64,000 bases of DNA from Spartinivicinus marinus (GCF_026309355.1 NZ_JAPJZK010000003.1:62001-126000), one strand, 5' to 3'. Shown: positions 17,105-25,320, counted from the stretch's first letter. The notes: generated by a model not told the origin, from the letters alone. Numbers and translations are program-made.

Positions 17105-17595
17105 CCGGATAAGTGCCAGTCTGTCTCAATTTCAATATAATCTGCTGCCTCTTCTGCAACCCACCATTGGTCAAAGCATTTTTGCAGATCTGATGTTTGC
17201 CCAAGAACTTTTTCCAAGTCCACTATTTCATCCAATAATCCATACTCTAACTCATCCTTTAAAAATGACTCTTTGCATTTTTCTAGTATTTTTCTTCTCC
17301 AGCCTTCTAGGTGCTTTTCGAAATATAATTCTTCAGTCATTACAACTTGTGGTCTTGATATTTCATTTAAATCATCTGTATTAAAATGTGAAGAAAGCCT
17401 TTCTATCAGTTCTTCTTTGGCTCGTACTATATAAACCCTCCTAGTTAAAATATCTTGGATTGCAGGGTCGTAAGTTGTCATTTGATTTCCATCTTTAAAG
17501 ATTACTATTAAGGCATAATTTAAGTCTTTATTGGCCTTGTATTTTGACTGAATCTTCCTTATAGGTCTAATCCTTCTAATGTGTATAAAACTCAA
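17101..17595 (-). CDS. cassette protein, unknown
   Basis: About 164 residues, soluble. The first part (LNYALIVIFKDGNQMTTYDPAIQDILTRRVY) looks like a small beta-rich domain; the rest is helical and acidic. The open frame begins with TTG inside repeat copy E, so the true start may be further in. No family recognised. It is the last gene of the array before the WGR and umuD genes on the other strand. Confidence 0.5.
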   Translation of the reverse strand: MSFIHIRRIRPIRKIQSKYKANKDLNYALIVIFKDGNQMTTYDPAIQDILTRRVYIVRAKEELIERLSSHFNTDDLNEISRPQVVMTEELYFEKHLEGWRRKILEKCKESFLKDELEYGLLDEIVDLEKVLGQTSDLQKCFDQWWVAEEAADYIEIETDWHLSG

Positions 17596-17735
17596 CCAAA
17601 ATGATCATCAATTTACTTACTGCGCCAATCCCAGCCAACCTCACCTACAGCCATTTCAAAAACAGCCGACAAAGCCCAAGAACCGGATAGCTTTCTACTA
17701 CGCTGGTAGTATGTTATTAAAAGGCGTAATACGTA
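17572..17735 (-). repeat. dispersed degenerate repeat, copy E
   Basis: The minus strand reads CRLFLKWL-stop-VRLAG...GAVSKLMIILVEFYTH-stop in one frame, matching the 13921-14145 peptide with one internal stop. It overlaps the 5' end of the neighbouring cassette gene. Confidence 0.5.
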
Positions 17736-17895
17736 ATATGGTACATCTGTTATTAATCACTAGCACTACTAAACTGGCAACAAACGGATGTAAGTGATTA
17801 CTCTTGATTGATAAGGAACAGTCACAAAAAAGTAAATTGATCTACTTGCTTTACCCTGCTTAACTCAAGGCCAGCCTATAGCCAGGTGGCCATGG

Positions 17896-18153
17896 ATGAT
17901 TTACTTAAAACTCAGTGATCCAGAGACCAATACTCACAAGTTCTACACGCTTTTGATTCAGAAAGACCTGTTTGGTCATTGGGCACTATTACGCCAGTGG
18001 GGAAGAATTGGCACCAAAGGGACAATCAAAGTAGACACCTTTGATTGCTACGAAAAAGCACACGCAGCCCTAGAAAGAATCCAAAAACAAAAACTGCGCA
18101 AGGGTTACTTTCTCAAGCACTCTGAGTCTGTAACAGAACGGCAGGTTGACTAG
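17896..18153 (+). CDS. WGR domain protein
   Basis: The 85-residue protein is a lone WGR domain: HWALLRQWGRIGTKGTIKVDTFDCYEKAHAALERIQKQKLRKGY. WGR domains bind nucleic acid ends in PARP-type proteins and occur as small stand-alone proteins in bacteria and phages. Position just ahead of the SOS-controlled umuD hints at a DNA-repair link, but it precedes the LexA box and is not obviously under its control. ATG 17896 is used; ATG 17892 is out of frame and closes quickly. Confidence 0.8.
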   Translation: MIYLKLSDPETNTHKFYTLLIQKDLFGHWALLRQWGRIGTKGTIKVDTFDCYEKAHAALERIQKQKLRKGYFLKHSESVTERQVD

Positions 18154-18220
18154 TTTCCTATCAACTTTACCTAGCCGATAGAAATTTATGATTGTGAGGA
18201 ACTGGCTTTAAGTTAAAATA

Positions 18221-18236
18221 CTGTAAATATATACAG
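18221..18236 (+). promoter_or_regulatory. LexA (SOS) box upstream of umuD
   Basis: CTGTAAATATATACAG matches CTGT-N8-ACAG. It ends 16 bases before the umuD start, so LexA bound here would cover the promoter. Confidence 0.9.
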
Positions 18237-18252
18237 TATTTAATGGTAGGCA

Positions 18253-18684
18253 ATGCAGGTCATTCAACGCTATACAGCCAAGCAACATTCATCTCAGGTA
18301 GCAGTACCACTGCTATCTAGCCATGTGGCGGCAGGATTTCCGTCGCCTGCAGATGATTATGTCGAGGCAGACTTAAACCTTCACGACTTTGCTGTGAAGC
18401 ATCCGGCGGCAACTTTCTTTGTCCGTGCCACAGGTGAATCCATGGTGGAAGTGGGAATTCAATCGGGTGATATTCTGGTGGTAGATCGGGCTTTGACACC
18501 ACAAAACGGTGATATTGTCATTGCGGCACTCGAAGGTGAGTTAACTGTAAAACAGTTGCGACTCTCAAAAAACAAAGCTTGGCTAATACCACGTAATCCT
18601 CAATTTAAGCCGATTGAAATCACGGAGCACTTTGATTGTGTGATTTGGGGTGTGGTTGCCCATAGTCTGCACAGTTTTCGTTGA
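18253..18684 (+). CDS. umuD: UmuD-like S24 peptidase, SOS mutagenesis / HumD-like
   Basis: A 143-residue LexA-superfamily protein. The self-cleavage site is A27-G28 (HVAAGFPSP). The catalytic Ser is S63 in RATGESMVEVGI and the Lys is K100 in EGELTVKQL, spaced as in E. coli UmuD (S60, K97). After RecA-stimulated cleavage UmuD' joins UmuC for translesion synthesis. Phage P1 carries a related gene (humD). Here umuC is 18 kb away and divergent, with its own LexA box, so the usual umuDC operon is split. Confidence 0.92.
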   Translation: MQVIQRYTAKQHSSQVAVPLLSSHVAAGFPSPADDYVEADLNLHDFAVKHPAATFFVRATGESMVEVGIQSGDILVVDRALTPQNGDIVIAALEGELTVKQLRLSKNKAWLIPRNPQFKPIEITEHFDCVIWGVVAHSLHSFR

Positions 18685-18722
18685 ATGTTTCCTTTGTTGC
18701 TGAATAGATTAGGGGAATAATT

Positions 18723-19166
18723 ATGTTGCGGTATTGCCATTACCATGCCCAGGTGTTTATTCACCAAGCACAATTTATCTCAATATTAGAAACCTTGTGT
18801 TATCACCACAGTGATATTAATGAGCAGAATCAACAATCCTTTATCAGTGAAGAATTTAAGCAACTGGGTTTTTCGGTTGGTTTTGATGGGCAAGGTAATA
18901 TTAATCGGTTGCTGTTAACTCACTCACCTGATGCGGATATTGATGATTTATTGGTACCGATTGCTCCTTATGTTGAATCGGGGAGTTTTATTGAACTATC
19001 CGTATGTCCTGATTCGCCTGGTTTAAGTGATTCTTTTACGGTTCATCGTTGGCAATTTACTGGCCATGGGGTGAGTAAACAACATTTTATGGTTATGCAA
19101 ACACCTTGCTCAATTGTCAGTCGTTGTCATCAAAAAAATAAAGGAAATTTATCTGTAGCAGCGTAA
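18723..19166 (+). CDS. unknown protein downstream of umuD
   Basis: A 147-residue protein with no recognised family. It is Cys- and His-bearing near the start (RYCHYHAQVFIHQAQF) and has a beta-rich middle (FSVGFDGQGNINRLLL). A good ribosome site (AGGGGAA) precedes the ATG. It begins 38 bases after umuD on the same strand, with no terminator between, so it is probably in the SOS-controlled transcript. Confidence 0.6.
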   Translation: MLRYCHYHAQVFIHQAQFISILETLCYHHSDINEQNQQSFISEEFKQLGFSVGFDGQGNINRLLLTHSPDADIDDLLVPIAPYVESGSFIELSVCPDSPGLSDSFTVHRWQFTGHGVSKQHFMVMQTPCSIVSRCHQKNKGNLSVAA

Positions 19167-19198
19167 TAAAAAAATGTTGTAAATAAATACTAGCCGTA

Positions 19199-19399
19199 TT
19201 AACCGGCTAGTTTCCAATGCGTGACTAATTTACTGATATTATGACCGACAGTCGTTAAGTAAAATTCGCCACCATTGTCGTGGTATGCGCGTATTTTTTC
19301 AGTTATTAATTTATCTCGATCATGGTATCGACAAATTACGTCAACACGGCTATTTATAGGTGGTAAAGAGGTATTGATATCTTGGTAGTCGTTCGTCAT
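19199..19399 (-). CDS. small unknown protein
   Basis: A 66-residue product (LPPINSRVDVICRYHDRDKL then GGEFYLTTVGHNISKLVTHWKLAG) with balanced composition and a strand-rich pattern that reads like a real folded small protein. It converges with the preceding gene and lies just before the first late-type promoter element. No family recognised. Confidence 0.45.
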   Translation of the reverse strand: MTNDYQDINTSLPPINSRVDVICRYHDRDKLITEKIRAYHDNGGEFYLTTVGHNISKLVTHWKLAG

Positions 19400-19460
19400 A
19401 GAGGCTTTCTGTTGTATTTAATTAATCCCATCATAACCCATTTTAAAAAAATGACATACG

Positions 19461-19504
19461 ATATTTTTTTATCATAGACAGCATGAAAATTTTATGAATA
19501 ATAA
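19461..19504 (+). promoter_or_regulatory. late-type promoter element, copy 1
   Basis: A-T7-ATC (ends 19473), then 25 bases, then a -10-like TAATAA (19499-19504). Same spacing as five other copies. It would start transcription near 19511, at the first base of a structured leader. Confidence 0.65.
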
Positions 19505-19510
19505 CAATTC

Positions 19511-19626
19511 ATGCAGGCGGGTTACCCGTAAGTTGAAACTGTTCATTCCCTCCTTTACCCCCTTACCCGCCTGCTTTCTCCTTATGACCCTTTGAGTTTG
19601 CAGGCTTAGTGCCTGCTTTTTTTTTT
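19511..19626 (+). ncRNA. predicted ~116-nt structured RNA or attenuator leader
   Basis: The predicted transcript starts about seven bases after the copy-1 promoter and ends at the terminator. GCAGGCGGGT (19513-19522) pairs perfectly with ACCCGCCTGC (19565-19574). The terminator stem is GCAGGC/GCCTGC. Because GCCTGC at 19569-19574 can also pair with GCAGGC at 19600-19605, the first stem and the terminator share an alternative anti-terminator pairing. No ORF with a ribosome site is visible inside. It is either a free small RNA or a leader that controls read-through into the tail operon. Confidence 0.55.
19600..19626 (+). terminator. intrinsic terminator between tandem late promoters
   Basis: GCAGGC-TTAGT-GCCTGC followed by ten T residues. 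It would stop transcripts from the copy-1 promoter before the copy-2 promoter begins. Confidence 0.9.
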
Positions 19627-19648
19627 GCCCATTATTTTTATAAGGTGC

Positions 19649-19693
19649 AATATTTTTTTATCATGGACGCTCCTGTTTTTTTCTGAATAATAG
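19649..19693 (+). promoter_or_regulatory. late-type promoter element, copy 2
   Basis: AATA-T7-ATC (ends 19662) and, 25 bases on, TAATAG (19688-19693). TGAATAATA is shared with copy 1 at the identical distance. It precedes the spike/fibre operon starting at 19759. Confidence 0.7.
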
Positions 19694-19758
19694 ATCTTGT
19701 TCTACATGTAAAAGCCAGCCTTAGGGCCTGCGCTTTATTAAATTGAGGGGGCTGTTGG

Positions 19759-20358
19759 ATGATTAAAAAACTCTGTGCCGTCTCATTGGTAAGTCACCCG
19801 AAAGTGCTGGCACAAGGGGCTTTCAACGGTGAATACTTGATTGTTGACCAGTTAACTCCTTTAAGTGGGCGGCTTGAGCAGTGGCAGCCAGGATTATTAG
19901 AGACACTCAATCATACATTGAATAAACAGTTTCTGATTTTAGTAGAAGACGCTAGTCGTTTATTTAATATGGGTTATACCTTGACCTTGGATCAATCCGC
20001 ACCGGCAGAAAACCGCAGTTATCAAAATATTGCTCTGGATTATTATTTTGCTTTAAGTGGTTTAGGGGAAATCCAAGGTAATCAATTAGGTAATATTATT
20101 TTTCAACATGGCTTGCAACGTCATCAAATTCACCGAAATTCGATTAATATTGATAAAGACGACAAAGGCCGCAATCGTTATGACATTGATTACCAGAGAT
20201 TTACCGGTTATCAACGAGCGGTTTTATTATTAGTACTGGGAGCCTTACACTTTAATCCCGCGTCTCATGACTATTTAACCCTATTATTAGGCAGTAAACC
20301 CCCTGATAAGCTAGCCCACTTACCGCCAGGATTAGCGGCGATTATCCGAGGGCGCTAG
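19759..20358 (+). CDS. unknown phage protein, first gene of the spike/fibre operon
   Basis: A 199-residue protein, preceded by a strong GAGGGGG ribosome site. The FLILVEDASRLFNMGY segment and a later RFTGYQRAVLLLVLGAL helix resemble the acidic strands of RNase H-like nucleases, but the match is too weak to name. It is followed within two bases by a baseplate gene, so it belongs to the virion operon. Confidence 0.55.
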   Translation: MIKKLCAVSLVSHPKVLAQGAFNGEYLIVDQLTPLSGRLEQWQPGLLETLNHTLNKQFLILVEDASRLFNMGYTLTLDQSAPAENRSYQNIALDYYFALSGLGEIQGNQLGNIIFQHGLQRHQIHRNSINIDKDDKGRNRYDIDYQRFTGYQRAVLLLVLGALHFNPASHDYLTLLLGSKPPDKLAHLPPGLAAIIRGR

Positions 20359-20359
20359 C

Positions 20360-20668
20360 ATGCAACATGCGCGGCTATCCCCGTTAACGATCCAGGATCC
20401 CTTATTACGTACTCAGTTTTATAAGGCATTGCGTAATCCACTGCCTGAATGGCAAATCCATGAAGTGGCCCTGGATGAAGTGTTGATGCCAGAGTTAATT
20501 TCGCTTCGCTTTTATGGCACTCCCCAGCTCAAAAAAATTGTGGTGATTATTGCTCAGCTAGACGACATGCGCGGGGCATTAAAAGCAGGCACAACCCTAC
20601 AGTTGCCGCCCATTAAATGGATTCGCCAACAAATCAAAGCCTATGCTGATTCTGAGGGGCGCGCATGA
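20360..20668 (+). CDS. baseplate wedge protein, gp53/tail-X-like
   Basis: A 102-residue protein with the pattern of small baseplate proteins that carry a LysM-like end: LISLRFYGTPQLKKIVVIIAQLDD, then ALKAGTTLQLPPIKWIRQQI. T4 gp53 and P2 gpX share this layout. It would sit at the hub-wedge contact. It overlaps the next gene by four bases. Confidence 0.65.
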   Translation: MQHARLSPLTIQDPLLRTQFYKALRNPLPEWQIHEVALDEVLMPELISLRFYGTPQLKKIVVIIAQLDDMRGALKAGTTLQLPPIKWIRQQIKAYADSEGRA

Positions 20669-21735
20669 ACCCTTTTAAAGGCGTAAATTTTCGGCATCAG
20701 GACCGTGAGTTTGCGGAGCTACGCCGCCAACTACGTCAGAGCCGAGGCAGTGCCCGACGCACCTTATCACCGAATCAAATCCGCATGGCCATTCGCACGG
20801 GGGAAATGCCCCCCAATGCGGAAGTATTAATCGGTACCCGAGAAGACGGCACCCCATTTACTATCGAGGATTTAACCGGGTTTGCTCAAGCCCAAAAACG
20901 CCTGGCTAAGCAGTTTGGTTCGGCTAAGGGCGTGCCTACAGATCAGCTAATTGCTTCATCTCGGGCGATTGATGTGGAACGGGCTAACCTGGAGATTCGC
21001 TCCGCTCGACTTTATAAAATACACGGCTCTACCCTTACCTTTAGCGTCACAGCCAGCGGTAAATACCAAGCCCAGTTTCACCAGGTCAAAGTCAGGTTAG
21101 AAGACTGGTGGCGACATTTAACTGATGCAGGCAACGTTAACCGAGCCATGACCCAAACCCTGGCCGGCCCGGTATCGTTTGATTGTGATTGTGGGCGTCA
21201 TCAATTCTGGTATCGCTATGTCGCGACGGTGGGTGGATTTGCGATTCAGCCGTATGAAAAAGACTTCCCCAAAGTACGTAACCCACAGTTACGCGGCTGC
21301 TGTTGTAAACATGTATTGAAGGTGTTTCGGGCTTTAAAAAGCCCTACCGTGAAAACTCAGTTAACCCAACAAATGATTCGCCAGGCTGAACAGGCGGGTT
21401 TTGCTGGCGATACCCGTCATCAGTTCATGACTCGGCAAGATCATCAGCAACTCAGCCGGGCGCGGGTGGGTGAGTTAAACCAGGAAAAAATTCGTGCTGA
21501 ACTGGCCAGGCAAGCGAATTTAGGGTTACGCCGTCACGTAAATACACCCGCTAACCGTAAAAAAATTAATCGTGTGAGAACGAAAATGACTCAACAGCTA
21601 ACCGCACAACAAAGAGCCCAAATCCAACAAGAATTAGCGTTTGCTCAGCGTTACAACATACCGGCAAATACCGTGTACCAAAAATTTGCGGATGAATTAG
21701 GGATGTCTGCAGAGGCCATTCAACAGCAATTATGA
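20665..21735 (+). CDS. SWIM zinc-finger protein in tail operon
   Basis: 356 residues. The centre has a SWIM-type zinc site (C-x-C-xn-C-x-H): FDCDCGRH near residue 174, then a run of cysteines and GCCCKHVLKVF near 213-222. The N-terminus is basic, with RRQLRQSRGSARR. The C-terminal third is helical and Gln/Ala/Arg-rich. SWIM domains bind DNA or proteins. Being tightly packed in the tail operon (four-base overlaps on both sides) suggests a structural or ejected protein. Specific role unknown. Confidence 0.6.
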   Translation: MNPFKGVNFRHQDREFAELRRQLRQSRGSARRTLSPNQIRMAIRTGEMPPNAEVLIGTREDGTPFTIEDLTGFAQAQKRLAKQFGSAKGVPTDQLIASSRAIDVERANLEIRSARLYKIHGSTLTFSVTASGKYQAQFHQVKVRLEDWWRHLTDAGNVNRAMTQTLAGPVSFDCDCGRHQFWYRYVATVGGFAIQPYEKDFPKVRNPQLRGCCCKHVLKVFRALKSPTVKTQLTQQMIRQAEQAGFAGDTRHQFMTRQDHQQLSRARVGELNQEKIRAELARQANLGLRRHVNTPANRKKINRVRTKMTQQLTAQQRAQIQQELAFAQRYNIPANTVYQKFADELGMSAEAIQQQL

Positions 21736-22232
21736 TTCAACCCCAGGACTTTTTAGCATTAACTGAACGGCTGGCGAGTGATACGAAACAATTTTTATTT
21801 CAGTCGCGGGATACTCGGCAAGTGATGTTATTTAAGGCTCTGCAAGACCAGGCGTCAGATCCTTTGGACTTGGTAGGTACTCTGGAACAACGCGAAACCA
21901 CTGTCAATTATGCAGCACCGATTATTGTGAAAGCGCGTTTTTTCCCCAATGACAATCCACAAAATTTATTAGCATCAGGGTTTCAGTCAGCGCCTGATTT
22001 TGAAAGCCCTAAAACGGTCTTGCTCGATTCAGAGCCCGTGCCTGAGCAAAGCATTCTCTGGTGTGAAGATCGTTTACCCAATGACAAGAAAACCGTGGAA
22101 TTATTTTATGTATTGGCTGCTACCCCAATTGGCAAACACGGTTTGGTGGGCGCTAAACACCAGGTATTGCCCATGAGTCATGCCGACACACAAGCATTAC
22201 TGGCTTTAATTGATGAGGTAACCCATGATTAA
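21732..22232 (+). CDS. unknown tail-associated protein
   Basis: A 166-residue protein overlapping both neighbours by a few bases, so co-translated. There is no recognised domain. The middle is beta-rich (PIIVKARFFPND) and a weakly hydrophobic segment follows (VELFYVLAATPIGKHGL). It lies just before the tail fibre and could be a fibre-attachment or baseplate protein, by position only. Confidence 0.5.
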   Translation: MIQPQDFLALTERLASDTKQFLFQSRDTRQVMLFKALQDQASDPLDLVGTLEQRETTVNYAAPIIVKARFFPNDNPQNLLASGFQSAPDFESPKTVLLDSEPVPEQSILWCEDRLPNDKKTVELFYVLAATPIGKHGLVGAKHQVLPMSHADTQALLALIDEVTHD

Positions 22233-23754
22233 TGCGAATAGCTGGCCACAACAGCCGGCTAATGATTTACGCATAGATACTGCATGGCGTGAGAATTACT
22301 CTGGTGCCACGATAAACCGCAAACTAGCTGGCGTGTTACCCACCGGGATTTATAGCGGTTTTCATGTCACGGTTGATACAGAAACCCCTTTTCAAATTTT
22401 GGTGGGTGATGCGATTGAAGAGTCGATAGCCGTGGTTGAAACCCAAGGTTATTCACTGACTGCACGGATGCCTGCTGGAATGCAAAAACCATTAACGATA
22501 CAACCAGGTGACACCCAACATATTGTGATTACTGTGGATTACCAGCAGCACCAAGTGAGTACGGTTGAGCTGGTGGTGACCCCTACCCTCACCCCACATA
22601 GTGTGGTGTTAGCTACCCTGCAAGTGCCGTCAGATGCTGAAATGTTAACTGCAAGTATGCTGGATATCAGTCGACGTATCGAGCGAATCCCGGTCTTAAT
22701 GCATGAGCAAAAGGAAAATCCCCATCCCCAATATCAGCTGGTAGCTAACATGCCACGCATTATTGATCAGTTAAATGCCGATCAAGCCGATGCGTGTTTA
22801 TCGGCACGGCAAGGTAAAAAACTGCATGAACTCATTAAAAACCTTCCACCAACTATTGATCATTTACGCTCGCAATCAACGACTGATACCTTATCCGCCA
22901 ACCAGGGGCGTATTTTAAAAGAAATGATTGATACCATTAATGCCTTTTTATCGTCAGACAGCGATGAAATTGAGTCATTAAAAAATATTGTTGAGTATAT
23001 TAAACAAAATAAAGAAAACCTACAGAACTTAGGTATCGATAATATTGCAGGGTTACGAGATGCTTTAAATACCAAACTGGATAAGGCCCGATTTGACCAA
23101 CTGGCTATCCCAGATGTAGCTCAATTACCCGCCGTATTAGCCAGTAAAGCCAATGACGAGTCGGTTTATAAAAAAACGGGCGGCACACTATCAGGCTCCG
23201 TGCATTTTGATATTGTTCAAGGCGCATGGAGCCATGGCATTAACTGGACTGGTTTAACGGATATATTTTCAATTCATGTGCGTGAAACCGCAGGTGGTGA
23301 AACTTGTGGGCTGTATTTTCAAGCTCAAGATAACACGAATGATTTATTTGTATTTGAGCACTACAACGATACTCAACCTAAACAGATTTTAGTAATGGAT
23401 CATAATGCTGCGACCATGGATGTTAATTTTACCTGCAATGGGGCGATTTACGCGAAAGGGGATGTCACGGCATTTTCAGATCGACGATTAAAACAACATA
23501 TTAACCCTATTTCCTCGCCACTAAATAAATTGCACCAACTTGGCGGTTACCACTATCAGCGCTCTGATACGGGTGATTATCAAGTGGGGGTAATTGCTCA
23601 AGAAGTACAACAAGTATTACCTGACGCAGTAAGAACAACAGAGGACGGCTATCTATCCGTTAACAGTACTGGCGTGGTCGCTTTATTAGTGGAAGCGGTG
23701 AAAGTCCTTTCTCACAAAGTCTCTGTTTTAGAGGAGCAATTGCATGGCGGTTAG
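22225..23754 (+). CDS. tail fibre with C-terminal S74 intramolecular chaperone
   Basis: 509 residues. The N-terminal 150 are likely the baseplate-attachment part. Then come NPHPQYQL and two copies of a D-x-LSA-x-QG fibre motif. The last 92 residues are a peptidase S74 domain: SDRRLKQHI with S418, D419 and K423, GYHYQRSDTGDYQVGVIAQEVQQVLPDAV, and a terminal coiled coil. S74 domains guide trimer folding of fibres and then cut themselves off. It binds the host cell, with the next gene as the probable tip. Confidence 0.88.
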   Translation: MINANSWPQQPANDLRIDTAWRENYSGATINRKLAGVLPTGIYSGFHVTVDTETPFQILVGDAIEESIAVVETQGYSLTARMPAGMQKPLTIQPGDTQHIVITVDYQQHQVSTVELVVTPTLTPHSVVLATLQVPSDAEMLTASMLDISRRIERIPVLMHEQKENPHPQYQLVANMPRIIDQLNADQADACLSARQGKKLHELIKNLPPTIDHLRSQSTTDTLSANQGRILKEMIDTINAFLSSDSDEIESLKNIVEYIKQNKENLQNLGIDNIAGLRDALNTKLDKARFDQLAIPDVAQLPAVLASKANDESVYKKTGGTLSGSVHFDIVQGAWSHGINWTGLTDIFSIHVRETAGGETCGLYFQAQDNTNDLFVFEHYNDTQPKQILVMDHNAATMDVNFTCNGAIYAKGDVTAFSDRRLKQHINPISSPLNKLHQLGGYHYQRSDTGDYQVGVIAQEVQQVLPDAVRTTEDGYLSVNSTGVVALLVEAVKVLSHKVSVLEEQLHGG

Positions 23755-24610
23755 GTGTGAAGGGCCAATCACATTTACGGATATTGCCACTGAATTTAAA
23801 GGCAATAAACCGTTCAGCTTATCGCAGTATTACCGGGGTAAAAGCCTGGTTCCTGATGCCCCTTCCAATGCCAAAATTGCCACAACAGGGGTTATTGCCT
23901 TTAGTCAGTTTTACTGTAGTGCTAATCAGGTAATTAAACGTATCAGTAGCGCGGTAGTGAATGGGACCAATGCCGATGCTTGGTTTACACCAGGCGAACG
24001 ACAGGCCTCGTGTATTTTAATTGTCAATCCAGGGGTGTATGTCACCGGGCATGGTGGGGCTGATCGACATGGTGGCGGTCATGGTAATGCTGGGGGTACT
24101 GGCATGAATGTCAATATGGCGCATTTTCCTGGTGGGTTAACGTTAGAAGTCTACGGCCATATTTGGGGAGGCGGTGGCGGCGGCGCGGGTGCAAACTATC
24201 GGCACAGTTATACCGGTGGGCATGGAGGAACAGGTATTGTCGTGAATCATGGCACCTTAAGACTAAAAGTCCATCCGGGGGGCAGTGTTGTTGGCGGCGG
24301 TGGTGGAGGTGGTAGTTCAAGAGAAAATAAAAATGATGGAGGTGGTGGCGGACAGCCCTACGGTGGAAGAGGGAGAGGCGAGTATCATAGCGGCGCAGGT
24401 CGAGGCAGCTTATATGGTCCAGGTCATGGTACTGATTATCGATGGGAGTCTTGTCGTACTCATGGTCGTGGTGAAGAGCGCACTTGTAGTAATAAACGAA
24501 ATTATTCCGGTGCGGGTGGAGCTGTTGGCCATCATGGCGCGGGAGGTAACCGCGGTTCATCGGGTGGGCGTGCTGGTGCGGCTACTGCTGGGAGTGTTCA
24601 ATGGCTATAA
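23744..24610 (+). CDS. glycine-rich receptor-binding adhesin, gp38-like
   Basis: 288 residues. The N-terminus (ITFTDIATEFKGNKPFSLSQYYRG) is like the attachment part of T-even type gp38 adhesins. From about residue 100 the protein is dominated by glycine runs (GGGGGGAGAN, GGGGGGGSS, GGGGG) separated by short Tyr/His/Asn/Ser loops. In S16-type gp38 such runs form polyglycine II helices with variable loops that touch the receptor. It overlaps the fibre gene and has a GAGGAG ribosome site. This is the likely host-range determinant. Confidence 0.82.
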   Translation: MAVRCEGPITFTDIATEFKGNKPFSLSQYYRGKSLVPDAPSNAKIATTGVIAFSQFYCSANQVIKRISSAVVNGTNADAWFTPGERQASCILIVNPGVYVTGHGGADRHGGGHGNAGGTGMNVNMAHFPGGLTLEVYGHIWGGGGGGAGANYRHSYTGGHGGTGIVVNHGTLRLKVHPGGSVVGGGGGGGSSRENKNDGGGGGQPYGGRGRGEYHSGAGRGSLYGPGHGTDYRWESCRTHGRGEERTCSNKRNYSGAGGAVGHHGAGGNRGSSGGRAGAATAGSVQWL

Positions 24611-25320
24611 CCTCGCCCCCCACACTGACTAACCTATCAAGAGTAGATAAAGCGTTTGGATGTCACCTGGTAAAAGCCTATGAAAACATTGGATCTGATG
24701 ACTCTAATTTACAATCTTTTTTTATTAGACCATCCCATCATAAAATATTTAGAGGTGAATTAGACAGTCCTTTAGTATTCATGAAGCAATTGGGCAAACA
24801 GGGTTATTTTCAACAACAAAACCAAACGGCTGCCGTTACCCTACCCTTAATTTATTATTTTCGGGATATCAGTTTAGCCAGTGCCGATCCCGAACATTAT
24901 GGTGGGATCTATCAAGATATACTCTGGTTAAAGGATCTAGAAACACCTTATCAACTACAGGTGATGTATTTTGATATTACCTATCGATTGGTTTTTGTCG
25001 GTCATGAGCGCAATCACCCGGAACAATTAGCCCTTGCCTGGTATTTTTTTATTAACCAGAAACAACATAATCACCACAAAATTCCATTGATCTATCTGAT
25101 TGCTGATGAAAAATTCACCGCTGAAGCTTATATCCGAGAACCGGAAACCCTACTGGCAACAGATATTAGTTTGGACCCACATCAAGAAACCCGGTTATTT
25201 GCCCTGGAAGTACAGCACACCTTATTAACACCCATTCTGGTAGGAAATGAGAGCCAGTTAATCGAACCTATTCAGTTTAATTTACGGGTATTTCCGTTTG
25301 GCAGCCAACCCCGCATTTGA
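24601..25320 (+). CDS. unknown virion-operon protein
   Basis: 239 residues, beta-rich, unknown family. Notable stretches are LIYYFRDISLASADPEHYGGIYQDILWL and a C-terminal FNLRVFPFGSQPRI. It overlaps its neighbours at both ends and precedes the hub and spike genes, so a baseplate hub or sheath-terminator role is plausible by position only. Confidence 0.5.
   Translation: MAITSPPTLTNLSRVDKAFGCHLVKAYENIGSDDSNLQSFFIRPSHHKIFRGELDSPLVFMKQLGKQGYFQQQNQTAAVTLPLIYYFRDISLASADPEHYGGIYQDILWLKDLETPYQLQVMYFDITYRLVFVGHERNHPEQLALAWYFFINQKQHNHHKIPLIYLIADEKFTAEAYIREPETLLATDISLDPHQETRLFALEVQHTLLTPILVGNESQLIEPIQFNLRVFPFGSQPRI

Noticed and set aside
16070-17595. Rhs/CDI orphan toxin-immunity array
   Set aside because: No toxin C-terminal domains or Rhs core remnants lie between the genes; the spacer looks like a recombination site instead.
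24111-24632. Long alternative frames within the glycine-rich adhesin (149 aa on the minus strand, 115 aa on the plus strand)
   Set aside because: They are by-products of GGN-rich coding DNA, with His/Arg/Tyr- or Val/Met-rich nonsense composition and no ribosome sites.
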